This document shows, piece by piece, positions 1 through 9,392 of a stretch of DNA of 64,000 nt. The translations under genes and the position numbers were made by a program. Source of the DNA: Drosophila persimilis (taxonomy: Eukaryota > Arthropoda > Insecta > Diptera > Drosophilidae). The notes beneath the pieces were generated by a model. It had not been told where the DNA came from and made no database searches. It saw only the letters and a program-made list of their open reading frames with translations. Positions within the stretch are counted from its first letter, which is position 1. Every line of letters starts with the position of its first letter. Location: assembly GCF_003286085.1 (NCBI RefSeq), contig NW_020825470.1:115414-179413 (forward strand), given 5' to 3'.

Positions 1-685
1 GATTTGTGGTTGCCTCAGATTTTCGTCCTTTGCGGGGGCGGAAGGGGGTGTGGCGAAATTTGGACAGGAAACGGTCAAGGTCCGATATCACAGGAGTGTG
101 GATACCAAATTTGGTTGCTCTGGCTTTTATAGGTTCTGAGATCCTTGAACTCATATTTTGCAATTGGCAAAACCGACCATGAAACCTGTGTGTTAGAGTG
201 AGACAGAGCGAGAAAGAGTGAAATTGTTTTCGTGATTCTGGCTGTAATAATTATACGATCTGGTTCAGATTTTGCACTCTAGAAGATATAGTCATCTTCT
301 ACGATTCTGCGTTTTTAGTTTTATCGTATCGTCGAAATTGTGGATGCCACAGATTTTCGCCCTTTGTGGGGGCGGAAGTGGGCGGGGCAAAGTTTTGAAA
401 TATTTTTGGAGCAGTGACATATCACAGAAGTCTGGATCCAAAACATCGTTGCTCTAGCTCTTATAGTCTTTGAGCATTAGGCGCTGAAGGGGACGGACAG
501 ACGGACAGACGGACAGACGGGCGGACGGACGGACGGACGGACGGACAGACTCGACTCGACTATTGATGCTGATCAAGAATATATATACTTTATAGGGTCG
601 GAAACGATTCCTTCTGGACGTTACACACATCCACTTTTACCACAAATCTAATATACCCCAATACTCATTTTGAGTATCGGGTATA
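1..685 (-). mobile_element. DINE-1/INE-1-like Helitron relative, truncated by window edge
   Basis: A non-coding element read on the minus strand. It ends at 673-685 with AGTATCGGGTATA, the reverse complement of the TATACCCGATACT start of the plus-strand copies at 9250, 16205, 19824 and 33314. The last 34 bases (652-685) can fold, because TATACCCCAATACTCA is followed by TGAGTATCGGGTATA. Inside are GC-rich modules of the type 'TTTTCGCCCTTTGTGGGGGCGG' (near 35 and 355) and a GACG/GACA microsatellite. This layout matches DINE-1/INE-1 elements. No ORF of interest is present. It is the only copy in this orientation and lies outside the array. Confidence 0.75.
491..550. repeat. (GGAC/AGAC)n microsatellite core of DINE-1-like element
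   Basis: About 15 tandem tetranucleotides of GACG/GACA/GGAC type. The same tract, in the other orientation as TCTG/TCCG, occurs at the same place in every other DINE-1-like copy in the window, so it is part of the element. Confidence 0.85.
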
Positions 686-721
686 ATTACGAACAGCAAC
701 CACTTCCCAATTGTATTATCA

Positions 722-1126
722 GTGCAAGGCCTAAATGTCCCCCTCCAAGGCAAGAAGATCCTTCACAACAGAATAGCCCGGATTCTGGGTGCAAGTGATT
801 TCTCAAATCTGGAGCAGCTCAACGAAAGGGTGAAATCCCTGACCTTAAAAAACACGGTCACATTCCCAAGCAAGAACAAGTACGTTGCTAAGAAATGGTG
901 GAACGAGGAAACGGAAAAACTTTTTCGCGTGAGAAACGCTTGCAGGCAGAAATTCTACCTCACCAAAAAATTGGCTGATGCCAGAGCAACTTTAGAAGCT
1001 GACAAAAAGCTACAAAACCACGTAAAAAATCTTAGAAAGCGCAACTTTTCCAAGTTCATAGAAGAGGTCTCCTCATCGCCATCTATGTGGAGCAGGGTGA
1101 AGAACATATTAAAAATGTCATATTAA
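722..1126 (+). pseudogene. I-like LINE ORF2, segment upstream of RT
   Basis: A 134-residue open segment, basic and alpha-helical in character, with the W-rich linker typical of the stretch between endonuclease and RT (KKWWNEET at about residues 57-64). The ATG is arbitrary, since the real start would lie in the missing 5' part. The frame is closed by a 14-bp tandem duplication at 1105-1132. Without the extra copy, it would run into the RT frame at 1176. I infer that this is the N-terminal part of the same ORF2. Confidence 0.7.
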
Positions 1127-1132
1127 AAATGT
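1105..1132 (+). repeat. 14-bp tandem duplication causing frameshift in I-like ORF2
   Basis: CATATTAAAAATGT occurs twice in direct succession (1105-1118 and 1119-1132). Because 14 is not a multiple of three, the second copy shifts the frame and separates the linker segment from the RT segment. Confidence 0.9.
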
Positions 1133-1175
1133 AGGGAACAAATGGACGTACGAAGATGACAAAAACTTTCTTAAT

Positions 1176-3530
1176 ATGGTTAAAGCAACCCCATCCACGT
1201 CAAACAGTAGGCCCCCTAAGAAAATTCCTGCCCCTTTGTTAGGACCAGACGACCCGGAACCCCTGGAACTGGAAGAATTCCTGGCCTTCCTAAAAACCAG
1301 GAACCCCAATTCGGCTAGAGGCCCTGATGGCATCTCGTTCAGGATGCTTCAAACGCTACCAAGTGGGAAAAAACAAGACATTTTTGGAATTATAATTAAA
1401 GTATGGCTGAGTGGCGTCATCCCTGAAGTCTGGCGCAGGATAAAAGTGGTACCCATCCCCAAGAAGAATGCAGACCCTAATTCCTTCCAAAACCATAGGC
1501 CGATTTGTTTGATTAACACGCTGTTCAAATCCATAGAGGGGTTGATAAAGTTGAAGCTGGACGAGCACATAGCAAACTGTGACCTGCTGCCGGACAGGTC
1601 CTATGCCTTCAGGAGAAGCAGGTCCACGGCTCTCTGCATCAACGACCTTATCAACAAAGTTCTGGCGCTGAAGGCGAGGGGTTGTCAGGTTGTCGCAGCC
1701 TGCCTGGATTTACAAAGAGCGTTCGACTGCGTAAGAGTGGACACACTCGAGCACAGGATGAGGGATATGCGGTTCAATACAAGCCTCACGGCTTGGATCT
1801 CCAGCTTCCTTAACAAACGAATCCTCATAAAGGGCAAAAGCGAGGTAGAGGTGAACAGAGGTGTTTGCCAGGGTAGTTGTCTCAGCCCAACCCTTTTTAA
1901 CCTTTACACAGCCGAACTACATGATATTAACAGTCATAACTGCTTACTGTTTCAGTATGCTGATGACTTTTTCATAGTTTGTTTCCACAAAGACGTATCC
2001 ATTGCGAAACGGGTGCTGGAAGACAGTATAGATAAGTTCGAGGAAAAATGCAATAGGCTAAACCTGTCATTCAATCCGGCGAAGTCTAAAGTGATTTACT
2101 TCAATAATCGTAGAACTGCGCTAAATATCTCGCATCAGGGAGTTGAAATCAGACAAGTAGAGCAGATCAAATACCTAGGCAGGACTATCTCAGCAAACAA
2201 CTCAGCCTCTGGTCACATTGATCTGGCCATCTCGGAATCGAACAGAAATTGTGCGTTTCTCAGATTACTCAGCGGGTGTCACTATGGTGTCAGCCCCAAA
2301 AGAGGGCTTATATTTTACAAGGCATTTGTCAGAAGTAGGCTAGAGTACGCGTGCTCATCATTCTGCAACCTGTCCAAATCTGCCTTGGCCAAAATCAAAT
2401 CCCACTGCAACCATCACCTCAGAAAGTCGCTGGGTCTGATAATCTGCACTCCCGTTCCTATCATATACCACATGGCAGGAGAACTTCCCCCGGACTACAG
2501 GATGAGATTCCTGGCGGCGAAAGAGTTGGTTAAGGTGTTTGCATTTAATCTCCCAGCAAGTGAAACAGTGTCAGCAAATAGGGATTTAAACACGGGCTAC
2601 GCTAAGGCATATCGGGAGTTTGGCAGCATAATAGACAGAGTTGAGGTTTTCGAGAACACAGCTTCATTTTGCAATAAAATTAGCTCCGACTTAGAATTTT
2701 TCAAGGGCTCTGCACCCAACAAGCACGCTATAGACCAGGCAGGTATCATGCTGCTCCACGGGGAAAAGAAGGATCAGCTGACGAAGGGGGGTTTTGAAAT
2801 CTATTACACGGATGGGTCAGTCGCCGATGGGCATTCCAGCGCCGCTTTCCTGCACGATAGGACAGGTTTTTTAGATAGCTATTACACGCACAAAACCCTT
2901 TCCTCGTTGTCCGCCGAGCTCCTTGCTATCGAGAAGGCATTGGACCATGCTATTTTGTACAATTTTCCTCGTGTCGCGTTCCTGACAGACAGCAGAAACG
3001 GGGCCCTCATTCTGGCGAAGAACATTCAGGATAACTCTATCGCCTACAAAATCAGAGAAAAGATCCAAAAAAATCCACATCTAAGAACTGTAGAGGTTCA
3101 CTACATTCCCGGACACGCTAACATCCCTCAGAACACTACAGTCGACGCAGCAGCCAAAGAAGCCCACAGACGAGGAAAATACACAGTGGTTAAATGGAAC
3201 CTTAAAGACGCTATGTGCGAAATACACAGAATCCTAAAATCAGAATGGGAGAGAGAATACGCCGAGTTTGCTAGTAGCAAGCACCGTGGTTACTGCTCGC
3301 TTTTCCCCTCAACGTCATCCAAACCGTGGTTCCTAAATAAAACTAAACTTAAAGCCATTGACGCTAAAAGAATCAACAGACTGCTTAGCGGTAACGCATT
3401 CGATAGGCACACTCTCGCCAAAATGCATGTAGTTCCTAGCAACATATGTGATACATGCGATAGTATCGATAACGCCTCGCATTTAATTTTCAATTGTACA
3501 AAGTACAACACAACAAGGCAAAACTTCTAG
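1176..3530 (+). CDS. I-like LINE ORF2: reverse transcriptase and RNase H (degenerate)
   Basis: A 784-residue frame that would copy element RNA into DNA and remove the RNA strand. RT motif A is LDLQRAFD (about 177-184), motif B GVCQGSCLSP (229-238), and the active site YADD (261-264). RNase H follows with TDGS (D545), SAELLAI (E581), TDSRNG (D605) and the VDAAAKEA aspartate (D657), so the acidic residues are kept. A C-x2-C...H...C motif lies near the C-terminus. The first ATG is only where the frame opens after the 1105-1132 frameshift. The frame stops at TAG 3528-3530, but the same frame continues with LINE-like coding (GEWWDFLTN) to about 3590, so this stop is probably a nonsense mutation. 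Family assignment is firm; activity is not expected. Confidence 0.85.
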   Translation: MVKATPSTSNSRPPKKIPAPLLGPDDPEPLELEEFLAFLKTRNPNSARGPDGISFRMLQTLPSGKKQDIFGIIIKVWLSGVIPEVWRRIKVVPIPKKNADPNSFQNHRPICLINTLFKSIEGLIKLKLDEHIANCDLLPDRSYAFRRSRSTALCINDLINKVLALKARGCQVVAACLDLQRAFDCVRVDTLEHRMRDMRFNTSLTAWISSFLNKRILIKGKSEVEVNRGVCQGSCLSPTLFNLYTAELHDINSHNCLLFQYADDFFIVCFHKDVSIAKRVLEDSIDKFEEKCNRLNLSFNPAKSKVIYFNNRRTALNISHQGVEIRQVEQIKYLGRTISANNSASGHIDLAISESNRNCAFLRLLSGCHYGVSPKRGLIFYKAFVRSRLEYACSSFCNLSKSALAKIKSHCNHHLRKSLGLIICTPVPIIYHMAGELPPDYRMRFLAAKELVKVFAFNLPASETVSANRDLNTGYAKAYREFGSIIDRVEVFENTASFCNKISSDLEFFKGSAPNKHAIDQAGIMLLHGEKKDQLTKGGFEIYYTDGSVADGHSSAAFLHDRTGFLDSYYTHKTLSSLSAELLAIEKALDHAILYNFPRVAFLTDSRNGALILAKNIQDNSIAYKIREKIQKNPHLRTVEVHYIPGHANIPQNTTVDAAAKEAHRRGKYTVVKWNLKDAMCEIHRILKSEWEREYAEFASSKHRGYCSLFPSTSSKPWFLNKTKLKAIDAKRINRLLSGNAFDRHTLAKMHVVPSNICDTCDSIDNASHLIFNCTKYNTTRQNF

Positions 3531-3593
3531 CCTCTGCACACTGAGCCCATCCCGGGGGAATGGTGGGATTTTTTGACAAATGTGAAACTCCGA

Positions 3594-3625
3594 TTCACAC
3601 TGCCACCATCCACCATCCACCATCC
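3594..3625 (+). repeat. Left terminal inverted repeat of Harbinger-like relic
   Basis: TTCACACTGCCACCATCCA and further CCACCATC units form the left end. The right end at 4552-4583 is its near reverse complement. Confidence 0.75.
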
Positions 3626-3744
3626 AACATCCATCAAAAACAGCTGATGCCAATAACAAGTTCATTAAATTTGCGCGGAAGATTTATTAAGTTTATTATT
3701 TATTTATTTAGTTTAAAGTACAAGGACATATTTTATGGTTTTAG

Positions 3745-4044
3745 AAGCGGTTCGGGACATTTTGGGAGAAAGATGTACCAGAAAACAACGAGGCGTTTTT
3801 CAAAGAGAGTTTCCGAATGGAGAGGCACTGCTTTGATATTTTAGTGAATCGGCTTGAAGTGCTGCGAAAGAAGGACACCAACTGCCGAGCTGCAATTCCT
3901 TTGGAAAAGCGCATCGCCATTGCGCTATACACTTTGGGCTCGTCCTCTGAGTACCGAACAGTTGGCAGGCTTTTCGGTGTAGCTCCAAACAGTGTGTGTA
4001 ATATCCTGCACGAGTTTTGCAGAGCACTTATCCGAGCCCAGCCT
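3745..4044 (+). pseudogene. HARBI1-like transposase, N-terminal fragment
   Basis: The frame opens after a TAG at 3742 and reads KRFGTFWEKDVPENN, then FFKESFRMERHCFDIL, then PLEKRIAIALYTLGSSSEYRTV and FGVAPNSVCNILHEFC in shorter stretches. This order (F-x-E-x-FRM, then LYxLAS, then YRTVxxLFG, then S-x-V-x-x-I) is the conserved helical N-terminal part of PIF/Harbinger transposases, which lies before the DDE nuclease. Homology stops near 4044, where the frame runs antisense to the Myb/SANT fragment. The DDE residues are absent, so this cannot be an active transposase. An upstream exon may be missing. Confidence 0.65.
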
Positions 4045-4162
4045 CCTTCATGGACTCGGCCATCTCCATGTACACATGTGAATTTTTGCGTGGTCCGCGC
4101 AAATCTTCAATTTTCTCCTGCCATATGTCAACCAGCAGGCACTCAAGCGCGGCACTCCATTT
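4028..4162 (-). pseudogene. Myb/SANT-like domain fragment of Harbinger element
   Basis: Minus-strand codons from 4162 downward read KWSAALECLLVDIWQEKIED, followed by LRGPRKNSHVYMEMAESMKE and a stop at 4028-4030. A tryptophan start, LL-x-x-W-x-E, then LRG-x-x-RN...Y-x-x-MAE is the pattern of the Myb/SANT-like proteins that accompany PIF/Harbinger transposases and help them bind DNA. It is convergent with the transposase fragment, and the two now overlap at 4028-4044, consistent with an internal deletion that removed the rest of both genes. It is too short to be found by simple ORF length. Confidence 0.6.
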
Positions 4163-4551
4163 CACCCTGCCGCCTGCTGTTGTTCTCTTGTTTGCTGCAT
4201 TGTGTAATAATATTATATATTATAAACAATAAAAAACAAATATATCTATTCAACGTACCACTGGAGGGATTTCTGGCACTAAATCCATTTTATTAATAAG
4301 TTTTTGTTGTTTGTTTTGTTGTTGTAATAAGTTGTTGTTTTTGTTTTTTGTTAATTTTGTCACAATCATTGTTTACGTTTTCGCAGTGAATACCATTTTT
4401 CCATTGTGAATGACAATTATTCAGAGTTGCATTTGAAAACCATCGGCTAACTATCGCATAGAAACGTGCGGTTTAGGAACATCCAAAATGGATGGTGGAC
4501 TAACTGGGAAATTTTCGGAACGGCAAAACCTTACGGACCATCCCCGAAATG

Positions 4552-4583
4552 GATGGTGGATGGTGGATGGTCGTCAGTGTGAA
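4552..4583 (-). repeat. Right terminal inverted repeat of Harbinger-like relic
   Basis: GGATGGTGGATGGTGGATGG followed by TCGTCAGTGTGAA mirrors the left end at 3594. A further partial GGATGGTGGA copy lies inside, near 4489. Confidence 0.75.
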
Positions 4584-4593
4584 AAGCCTATTC

Positions 4594-6350
4594 AGAACAT
4601 CATTACGCCTATTGGTCTCGTCGTCGGCTGCGAAGTGGAATCCTTGCCAGTGTCGGCGCTAAACTGTGACTGCAGGACAGCATCAACAGGGCTGAAGCTG
4701 GCCGAGGTCCAGTGCATCGTCATTCTGGATGTGGATTACCAATTTCTGTGCAGGTGAAGTGGCTTCGTATCTGTGGAAGAATAAAAAGGTTTTTAGTTTC
4801 TTTTCAGCCGCCGCCATCATCTGGATTCTGGAGCTGCCGCCGTCCATCATCAGGTTCTCTGCTGGGGCCGTCATTTGCCTGCGTAGCAGCTGCATTAGCG
4901 CTACTGCGGCTGATTTCCATATTGTGTGTTGCAAATGGATTGCGCAGCCAGTTCTCGCGTCTGACTTGGAACAGTATTGTTTGGATGGCTGTCAGGCTTC
5001 TGTTGCTGTTTGGATTGTGCTCTTCTATCATTGCGGCATACCTTGGCCTGGCCAGCTTTCTTGGAATGTATGGGTGCGTTGCGATCTCACAGGCAAGTAC
5101 ATTTGTGTGCTGCATTAGCCGAGTGTAGCAGTTCCTGCAGAGTCTGTTATAAACTTCTTCCACAGTTGCTACTTGGAGATCCGCATGCAGTGCGTTGTTT
5201 CACACATACCGGGGAGCATTTGTCATTGCTCTGAGAGCTTTGCTTTGGATCGTCTGGAGCTTGGCCATTTGCATGCTTGAAGTCAGTGGCCCCCAGACTG
5301 GCAAGGCATACTGCCATATTGGGGCAATCAGCTGCTTATAGAGGAGGACCTTTGGAGGTAGTGGGAGTTTACTGTTTCTGCCGATGATCCAGTCGAGCTT
5401 TTTGATCCGGGGCCTTGTTTTAGTGCCAATAGCCGCTACATGCTTATTGAAATTGAGCTTCGTATCCATATGTATTCCCAGGTATGGCATGACGGATTTT
5501 TTGGCCACGAGTTGCCCGGCTAACCTTGGAGCTGGAGTGTGTTGCTGCACAGGTGAGAGAGTGTGTAGAACATGAGCAGTTTTTGCAAGACTGATGGTTA
5601 TTCCCGATTTCTTAGACCATGATAATGCATCAGCCAGGAGCCGCTCCACATTTTCGTTGGCTTGTTTTGGACTTAGGGCAGATACGAGGTATACTGCGTC
5701 ATCAGCGTACGTTGCTAGCATTTGGGTTGAGTTTGCGTGTCTTGGTGGCTGCGGCATGTCGGCAGTGTAAAGATTATAGAGCACTGGGCCAAGTACGCTT
5801 CTTTGCGGCACTCCAGCGGTTATGTTCTTTAGGCTTGAGGTGATGTTGTTACAGCAGACGACTTTGAAGCTTCTGTCTGAGAGATAGCTGGTGAGTAGAA
5901 TGTATAAATTGTCAGGTATTATCGTTTTAACTTTGCAGAGAAGACCCTGATGCCAGACTCTATCAAAAGCTTCCTGGATATCCATGTACACAGCACTGCA
6001 ATGCCTCTGCGCTTGGTAGGATCTGAAGTTAACTTGCGTGACTCGTCCGATTTGCTGTTCCGCTGAGTGCTGACTTCTAAAGCCAAATTGATGGATTGGA
6101 ATAGCCATGGCAAAGCTTTCTTCTTCAAAGAGTCGCTTGAGGATGAGGCGTTCAAAGATTTTGGAGAAGCCTGTAAGCTGGCTGATGGGTCTGTAGGACT
6201 CAAGCCTATCACTCGGCTTTCCTGGCTTCCTTAACATAGAGATTTTTGCGCATTTCCAGGACTTTGGGAAGTGGCCGAACTGCAGAGCCGAGTTGCATAT
6301 CAACAGCAGATACTCGATGGCGGATGTTGGCAGAGATTTAATGACGCGAT
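4594..6350 (-). mobile_element. Jockey-clade LINE fragment J1 (left edge of array)
   Basis: The first unit of the minus-strand array. It holds the 3' region and most of the RT of ORF2. It begins within the conserved 3' flank at AGAACATCATT, directly after the Harbinger-like relic. It ends at GCGAT (6346-6350), where it is fused to J2. It carries neither of the two deletions that mark later units (about 137 bp in the RT N-terminus, about 533 bp in the RT C-terminus), so it is close to the ancestral form for that part. Confidence 0.8.
4804..6350 (-). pseudogene. J1 jockey-clade ORF2: reverse transcriptase, C-terminal two-thirds
   Basis: From 6350 down, the frame carries the SYRPISQL, FGFRSQHSAEQQ, YMDIQEAFDRVWH (motif A), GVPQRSVLGP (motif B, with the usual glycine of PQGS changed to arginine) and YADDA (motif C) elements of a jockey-clade RT. 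A TGA in the YV-stop-NN context at about 5200 breaks the frame; it reopens at 5163 and runs to the GGG-stop at 4804. The endonuclease is absent. The R in motif B and the stop both argue against function. Confidence 0.8.
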
Positions 6351-7477
6351 CTCACAGGCAAGTAAATTTGTGTGCTGCATTAGCCGAGTGTAGCAGTTCC
6401 TGCAGAGTCTGTTATAAACTTCTTCCACAGTTGCTACTTGGAGATCCGCATGCAGTGCGTTGTTGCTCACATACCGGGGAGCATTTGTCATTGCTCTGAG
6501 AGCTTTGCTTTGGATCGTCTGGAGCTTGGCCATTTGCATGCTTGAAGTCAGTGGCCCCCAGACTGGCAAGGCATACTGCCATATTGGGGCAATCAGCTGC
6601 TTATAGAGGAGGACCTTTGGAGGTAGTGGGAGTTTACTGTTTCTGCCGATGATCCAGTCGAGCTTTTTGATCCGGGCCCTTGTTTTAGTGACAATAGCCG
6701 CTACATGCTTATTGAAATTGAGTTTCGTATCCATATGTATTCCCAGGTATGCCATGACGGATTTTTTGGCCAGGAGTTGCCCGGCTAACCTTGGAACTGG
6801 AGTGTGTTGCTGCACAGGTGAGAGAGTGTGTAGAACATGAGCAGTTTTTGCAAGACTGATGGTTATTCCCCATTTCTTAGACCATGATAATGCATCAGCC
6901 AGGAGCCGCTCCACATTTTCGTTGGCTTGTTTTGGACTTAGGGCAGATACGAGGTATACTGCGTCATCAGCGTACGTTGCTAGCATTTGGGTTGAGTTTG
7001 CGTGTCTTGATGGCTGCGGCATGTCGGCAGTGTAAAGATTATAGAGCACTGGGCCAAGTACGCTTCCTTGCGGCACTCCAGCGGTTATGTGATTTAGGCT
7101 TGAGGTGATGTTGTTACAGCAGACGACTTTGAAGCTTCTGTCTGAGAGATAGCTGGTGAGTAGAATGTATAAATTGTCAGGTATTATCGTTTTAACTTTG
7201 CAGAGAAGATCCTGATGCCAGACTCTATCAAAAGCTTCCTGGATATCCATGTACACAGCACTGCAATGCCGCTGCGCTTCGTAGGATCTGAGGATAAATT
7301 GCGTGACTCGTCCGATTTGCTGTTCCGCTGAGTGCTAACTTCTGAAGCCAAATTGATGGTTTGGAATAGCCATGGCAAAGCTTTCTTCTTCAAAGAGTCG
7401 CTTGAGGATGAGGCGTTCAAGGATTTTGGAGAAGCCTGTAAGCTGGCTGATGGGTCTGTAGGACTCAAGCCTATCAC
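6351..7477 (-). pseudogene. J2 jockey-clade ORF2: RT fragment
   Basis: Two pieces: 7477-7184 (out of frame with its continuation) and 7256-6351. The lower piece has MYMDIQEAFDRVWH, AGVPQGSVLGPVLYNLYTAD and YADDAVYL. A TAG in the FGFRS-QHSAEQ region (near 7335) separates the finger motifs from motif A. The same stop is found in J4 and J5, which also share the 137-bp deletion. Confidence 0.75.
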
Positions 7478-7495
7478 TCGGCTTTCCTGGTTTCC

Positions 7496-7825
7496 TTAAC
7501 ATAGAGATTTTTTCGTCCAGAGCTTCTTAATTTCCGATTTGAGTTCCTGGATGGTCACAGGTCTGATTATTTGAGCAGCTTCATCTGGACCGTTTTCTTG
7601 TAATACTGCGTTAATTTCTTCTCTGTCTTCTAGGGCTGCCGTGATCTTTGGCGTGAAACGTGCTTCCAGGTGCTGCGCAAAGGCCTCAGCTTTTTCCTCC
7701 GTAGTTTTGCACCCAGGATCTGCAAGATTTGGAATGGGCTGTCTTTTGATTGTGTTGGTGAGCCGCCATAGTTTCTGCATGCTGTACCTATCAGTTTGGT
7801 CGATGTCGTGTAGCAGTCTGTTCAT
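7496..7825 (-). pseudogene. J2 jockey-clade ORF2: segment before RT
   Basis: A 109-residue frame (MNRLLHDIDQTD..., then KTTEEKAEAFAQHLEARF) that corresponds to the conserved region between endonuclease and RT. It ends in a premature stop created by the 137-bp deletion. Upstream it is out of frame with the endonuclease-side segment because of a 1-bp loss (CCGTTACTT against CCGTTTACGT in J9). Confidence 0.7.
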
Positions 7826-8802
7826 TTGTTTGTCTTTTTGTAGCTTGATCCGTTACTTATTCTGTTAGTCAGCTGATTGATAGTGCGTGCAATGAGGGGG
7901 TTGGAGCACCTATCTTTTTGGTTGATTTTGCAGAGAATTCTTTTGATCTTGAACGCTTTCAGCGTTTGCGAGTCAAGATGAAAGTTTTGCGGTCCGTACA
8001 CTGTGTGCTGGTTACTTGAGGTTTGCGAAGCCAATTCAGCTGCAATATAAATGTTCTTTTCAAGGATAGCCACTGCATCATCTATGTCGTCGCCGTTGTG
8101 AAGTTCGGTCTCCAGATGGATTCGCTGTTCTAGGTGAGCTTGAAATCTTCTGATATTTGCATGGTTTGGAATAGCCATGGCAAAGCTTTCTTCTTCAAAG
8201 AGTCGCTTGAGGATGAGGCGTTCAAGGATTTTGGAGAAGCCTGTAAGCTGGGTGATGGGTCTGTAGGACTCAAGCCTATCACTCGGCTTTCCTGGTTTCC
8301 TTAACATAGAGATTTTTGCGCATTTCCAGGAATTTCGGAAGTGGCCGAACTGCAGAGCCGAGTTGCATATCAACAGCAGATACTCGATGGCGGATGTTGG
8401 CAGAGATTTAATGACGCGATTGTCGATACTGTCGATACCGAGTGCCTTTTTCGTCTTGAGCTTCTTAATTTCCGATTTGAGTTCCTGGATGGTCACAGGT
8501 CTGATTATTTGAGCAGCTTCATCTGGACCGTTTTCTTCTAATACTGCGTTAATTTCTTCTCTGTCTTCTAGGGCTGCCGTGATCTTTGGCGTGAAACGTG
8601 CTTCCAGGTGCTGCGCAAAGGCCTCAGCTTTTTCCTCCGTAGTTTTGCACCAAGGATCAGCAGGAGCTTGCTGCCCTTCCGCCACGTGCCTTCTGACTGG
8701 CAGATTTGGAATGGGCTGTCTCTTGATTGTGTTGGTGAGCCGCCATAGTTTCTGCATGCTGTACCTATCAGTTTGGTCGATGTCGTGTAGCAGTCTGTTC
8801 AT
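7822..8802 (-). pseudogene. Chimeric jockey ORF across the J3/J2 junction
   Basis: A 326-residue open frame that joins two pieces in an order not found in a normal ORF2. From 8802 to 8163 it is the pre-RT linker and RT fingers (TIQELKSEIKKLKTKKA, YRPITQLTGFS). It then switches at 8160-8163 (shared AT) to the endonuclease C-terminus and linker (HANIRRFQAHLEQRIHLETE to SSYKKTNK). The palm motifs are absent, so it cannot be a polymerase. I see it as a rearrangement product that stayed in frame by chance. Confidence 0.7.
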
Positions 8803-9026
8803 TTGTTTGTCTTTGTGTAGCTTGATCCGTTACTTATTCTGTTAGTCAGCTGATTGATAGTGCGTGCAATGAGGGGGTTGGAGCACCTATCTTTTTGGTT
8901 GATTTTGCAGAGAATTCTTTTGATCTTGATCGCTTTCAGCGTTTGCGAGTCAAGATGAAAGTTTTGCGGTCCGTACACTGTGTGCTGGTTACTTGAGGTT
9001 TGCGAAGTCAATTCAGCAGACGGCAT

Positions 9027-9249
9027 ATGTCGTCGATTTGAAGGGAAATGGGTGGGGGATCCAGTGGCCAGTATGCTTTGGTCGTTTTCCTGGATGCATT
9101 TCAGAAGTGCAGCCCGTCTTCTACACGATCTTGCACTGCCCCACCATTGGCTTTTGGCGTTCCAATCCCCAGCTACGATAAATCTGCTACCCAGAGAGTC
9201 AAATACCTGTTTAAATTGTGTATCAATCCATTCGTGTGCAGGTGGTTTT
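9027..9249 (-). pseudogene. J3 jockey-clade endonuclease fragment, middle part
   Basis: Minus-strand codons give the APE-type endonuclease segment with HEWIDTQFKQVFDSLGS, VAGDWNAKSQWWG and PTHFPSNRRHM. It is cut on the 5' side by the DINE-1-like insert and continues at 10393-10541 (MSASLSPANAGGDGNWF...). It is non-functional because the catalytic segments are interrupted. Confidence 0.7.
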
Positions 9250-9392
9250 TATACCCGATACTCAAAATGAGTATTGGGGTATATTAGATTTGTGGTAAAA
9301 GTGGATGTGTGTAACGTCCAGAAGGAATCGTTTCCGACCCCATAAAGTATATATATTCTTGATCAGCATCAATAGCCGAGTCGATTGAGCCA

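Larger units (their letters stand above)
686..3593 (+). mobile_element. I-clade non-LTR retrotransposon, 5' truncated
   Basis: A LINE fragment containing the endonuclease-RT linker, reverse transcriptase, RNase H and a C-terminal Cys/His motif of ORF2. RT followed by RNase H in one frame points to the I group (Drosophila I factor and relatives). ORF1 and the endonuclease are missing; the 5' break abuts the end of the DINE-1-like element at 685. The 3' end is interrupted by a Harbinger-like relic at about 3594 and does not resume on its far side. It is the only plus-strand LINE in the window. Confidence 0.85.
3594..4583 (+). mobile_element. PIF/Harbinger-like DNA transposon relic, internally deleted
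   Basis: An element of about 0.99 kb bounded by inverted ends: TTCACACTG at 3594 and CAGTGTGAA ending at 4583, each followed inward by ACCATCCACC repeats. It contains the N-terminal part of a HARBI1-like transposase on the plus strand and a Myb/SANT-like domain on the minus strand. Harbinger elements are known to encode these two proteins. The DDE nuclease domain is missing. No convincing 3-bp target duplication is visible (CGA left, AAG right), and the right flank is jockey sequence rather than the LINE seen on the left, so a rearrangement at one end is likely. Confidence 0.65.
6351..8162 (-). mobile_element. Jockey-clade LINE fragment J2
   Basis: Starts abruptly inside the RT C-terminus (CTCACAGGCAAG) at the J1/J2 junction and runs through RT, linker and the end of the endonuclease region to about 8162. 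There it is fused to the middle of the RT of J3. It has the ~137-bp deletion at about 7511-7515 (GATTTTT joined to TTTTTCGTC) and a second small deletion near 7722 where the PVRRHVAEGQQ-coding stretch is lost. Confidence 0.8.

Noticed and set aside
4683-4934. An 83-residue minus-strand frame (MQHTIWKSAAVALMQ...) repeated almost unchanged in every jockey 3' region
   Set aside because: It overlaps the RT C-terminal frame out of phase and extends into the 3' flank. Its conservation equals that of the surrounding duplicated DNA, so it gives no independent sign of coding.
4712-5128. Plus-strand frames with hydrophobic stretches opposite the jockey ORF2, repeated across units
   Set aside because: They are antisense shadows of ORF2. 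Their conservation is explained by duplication, and they have no family motif.
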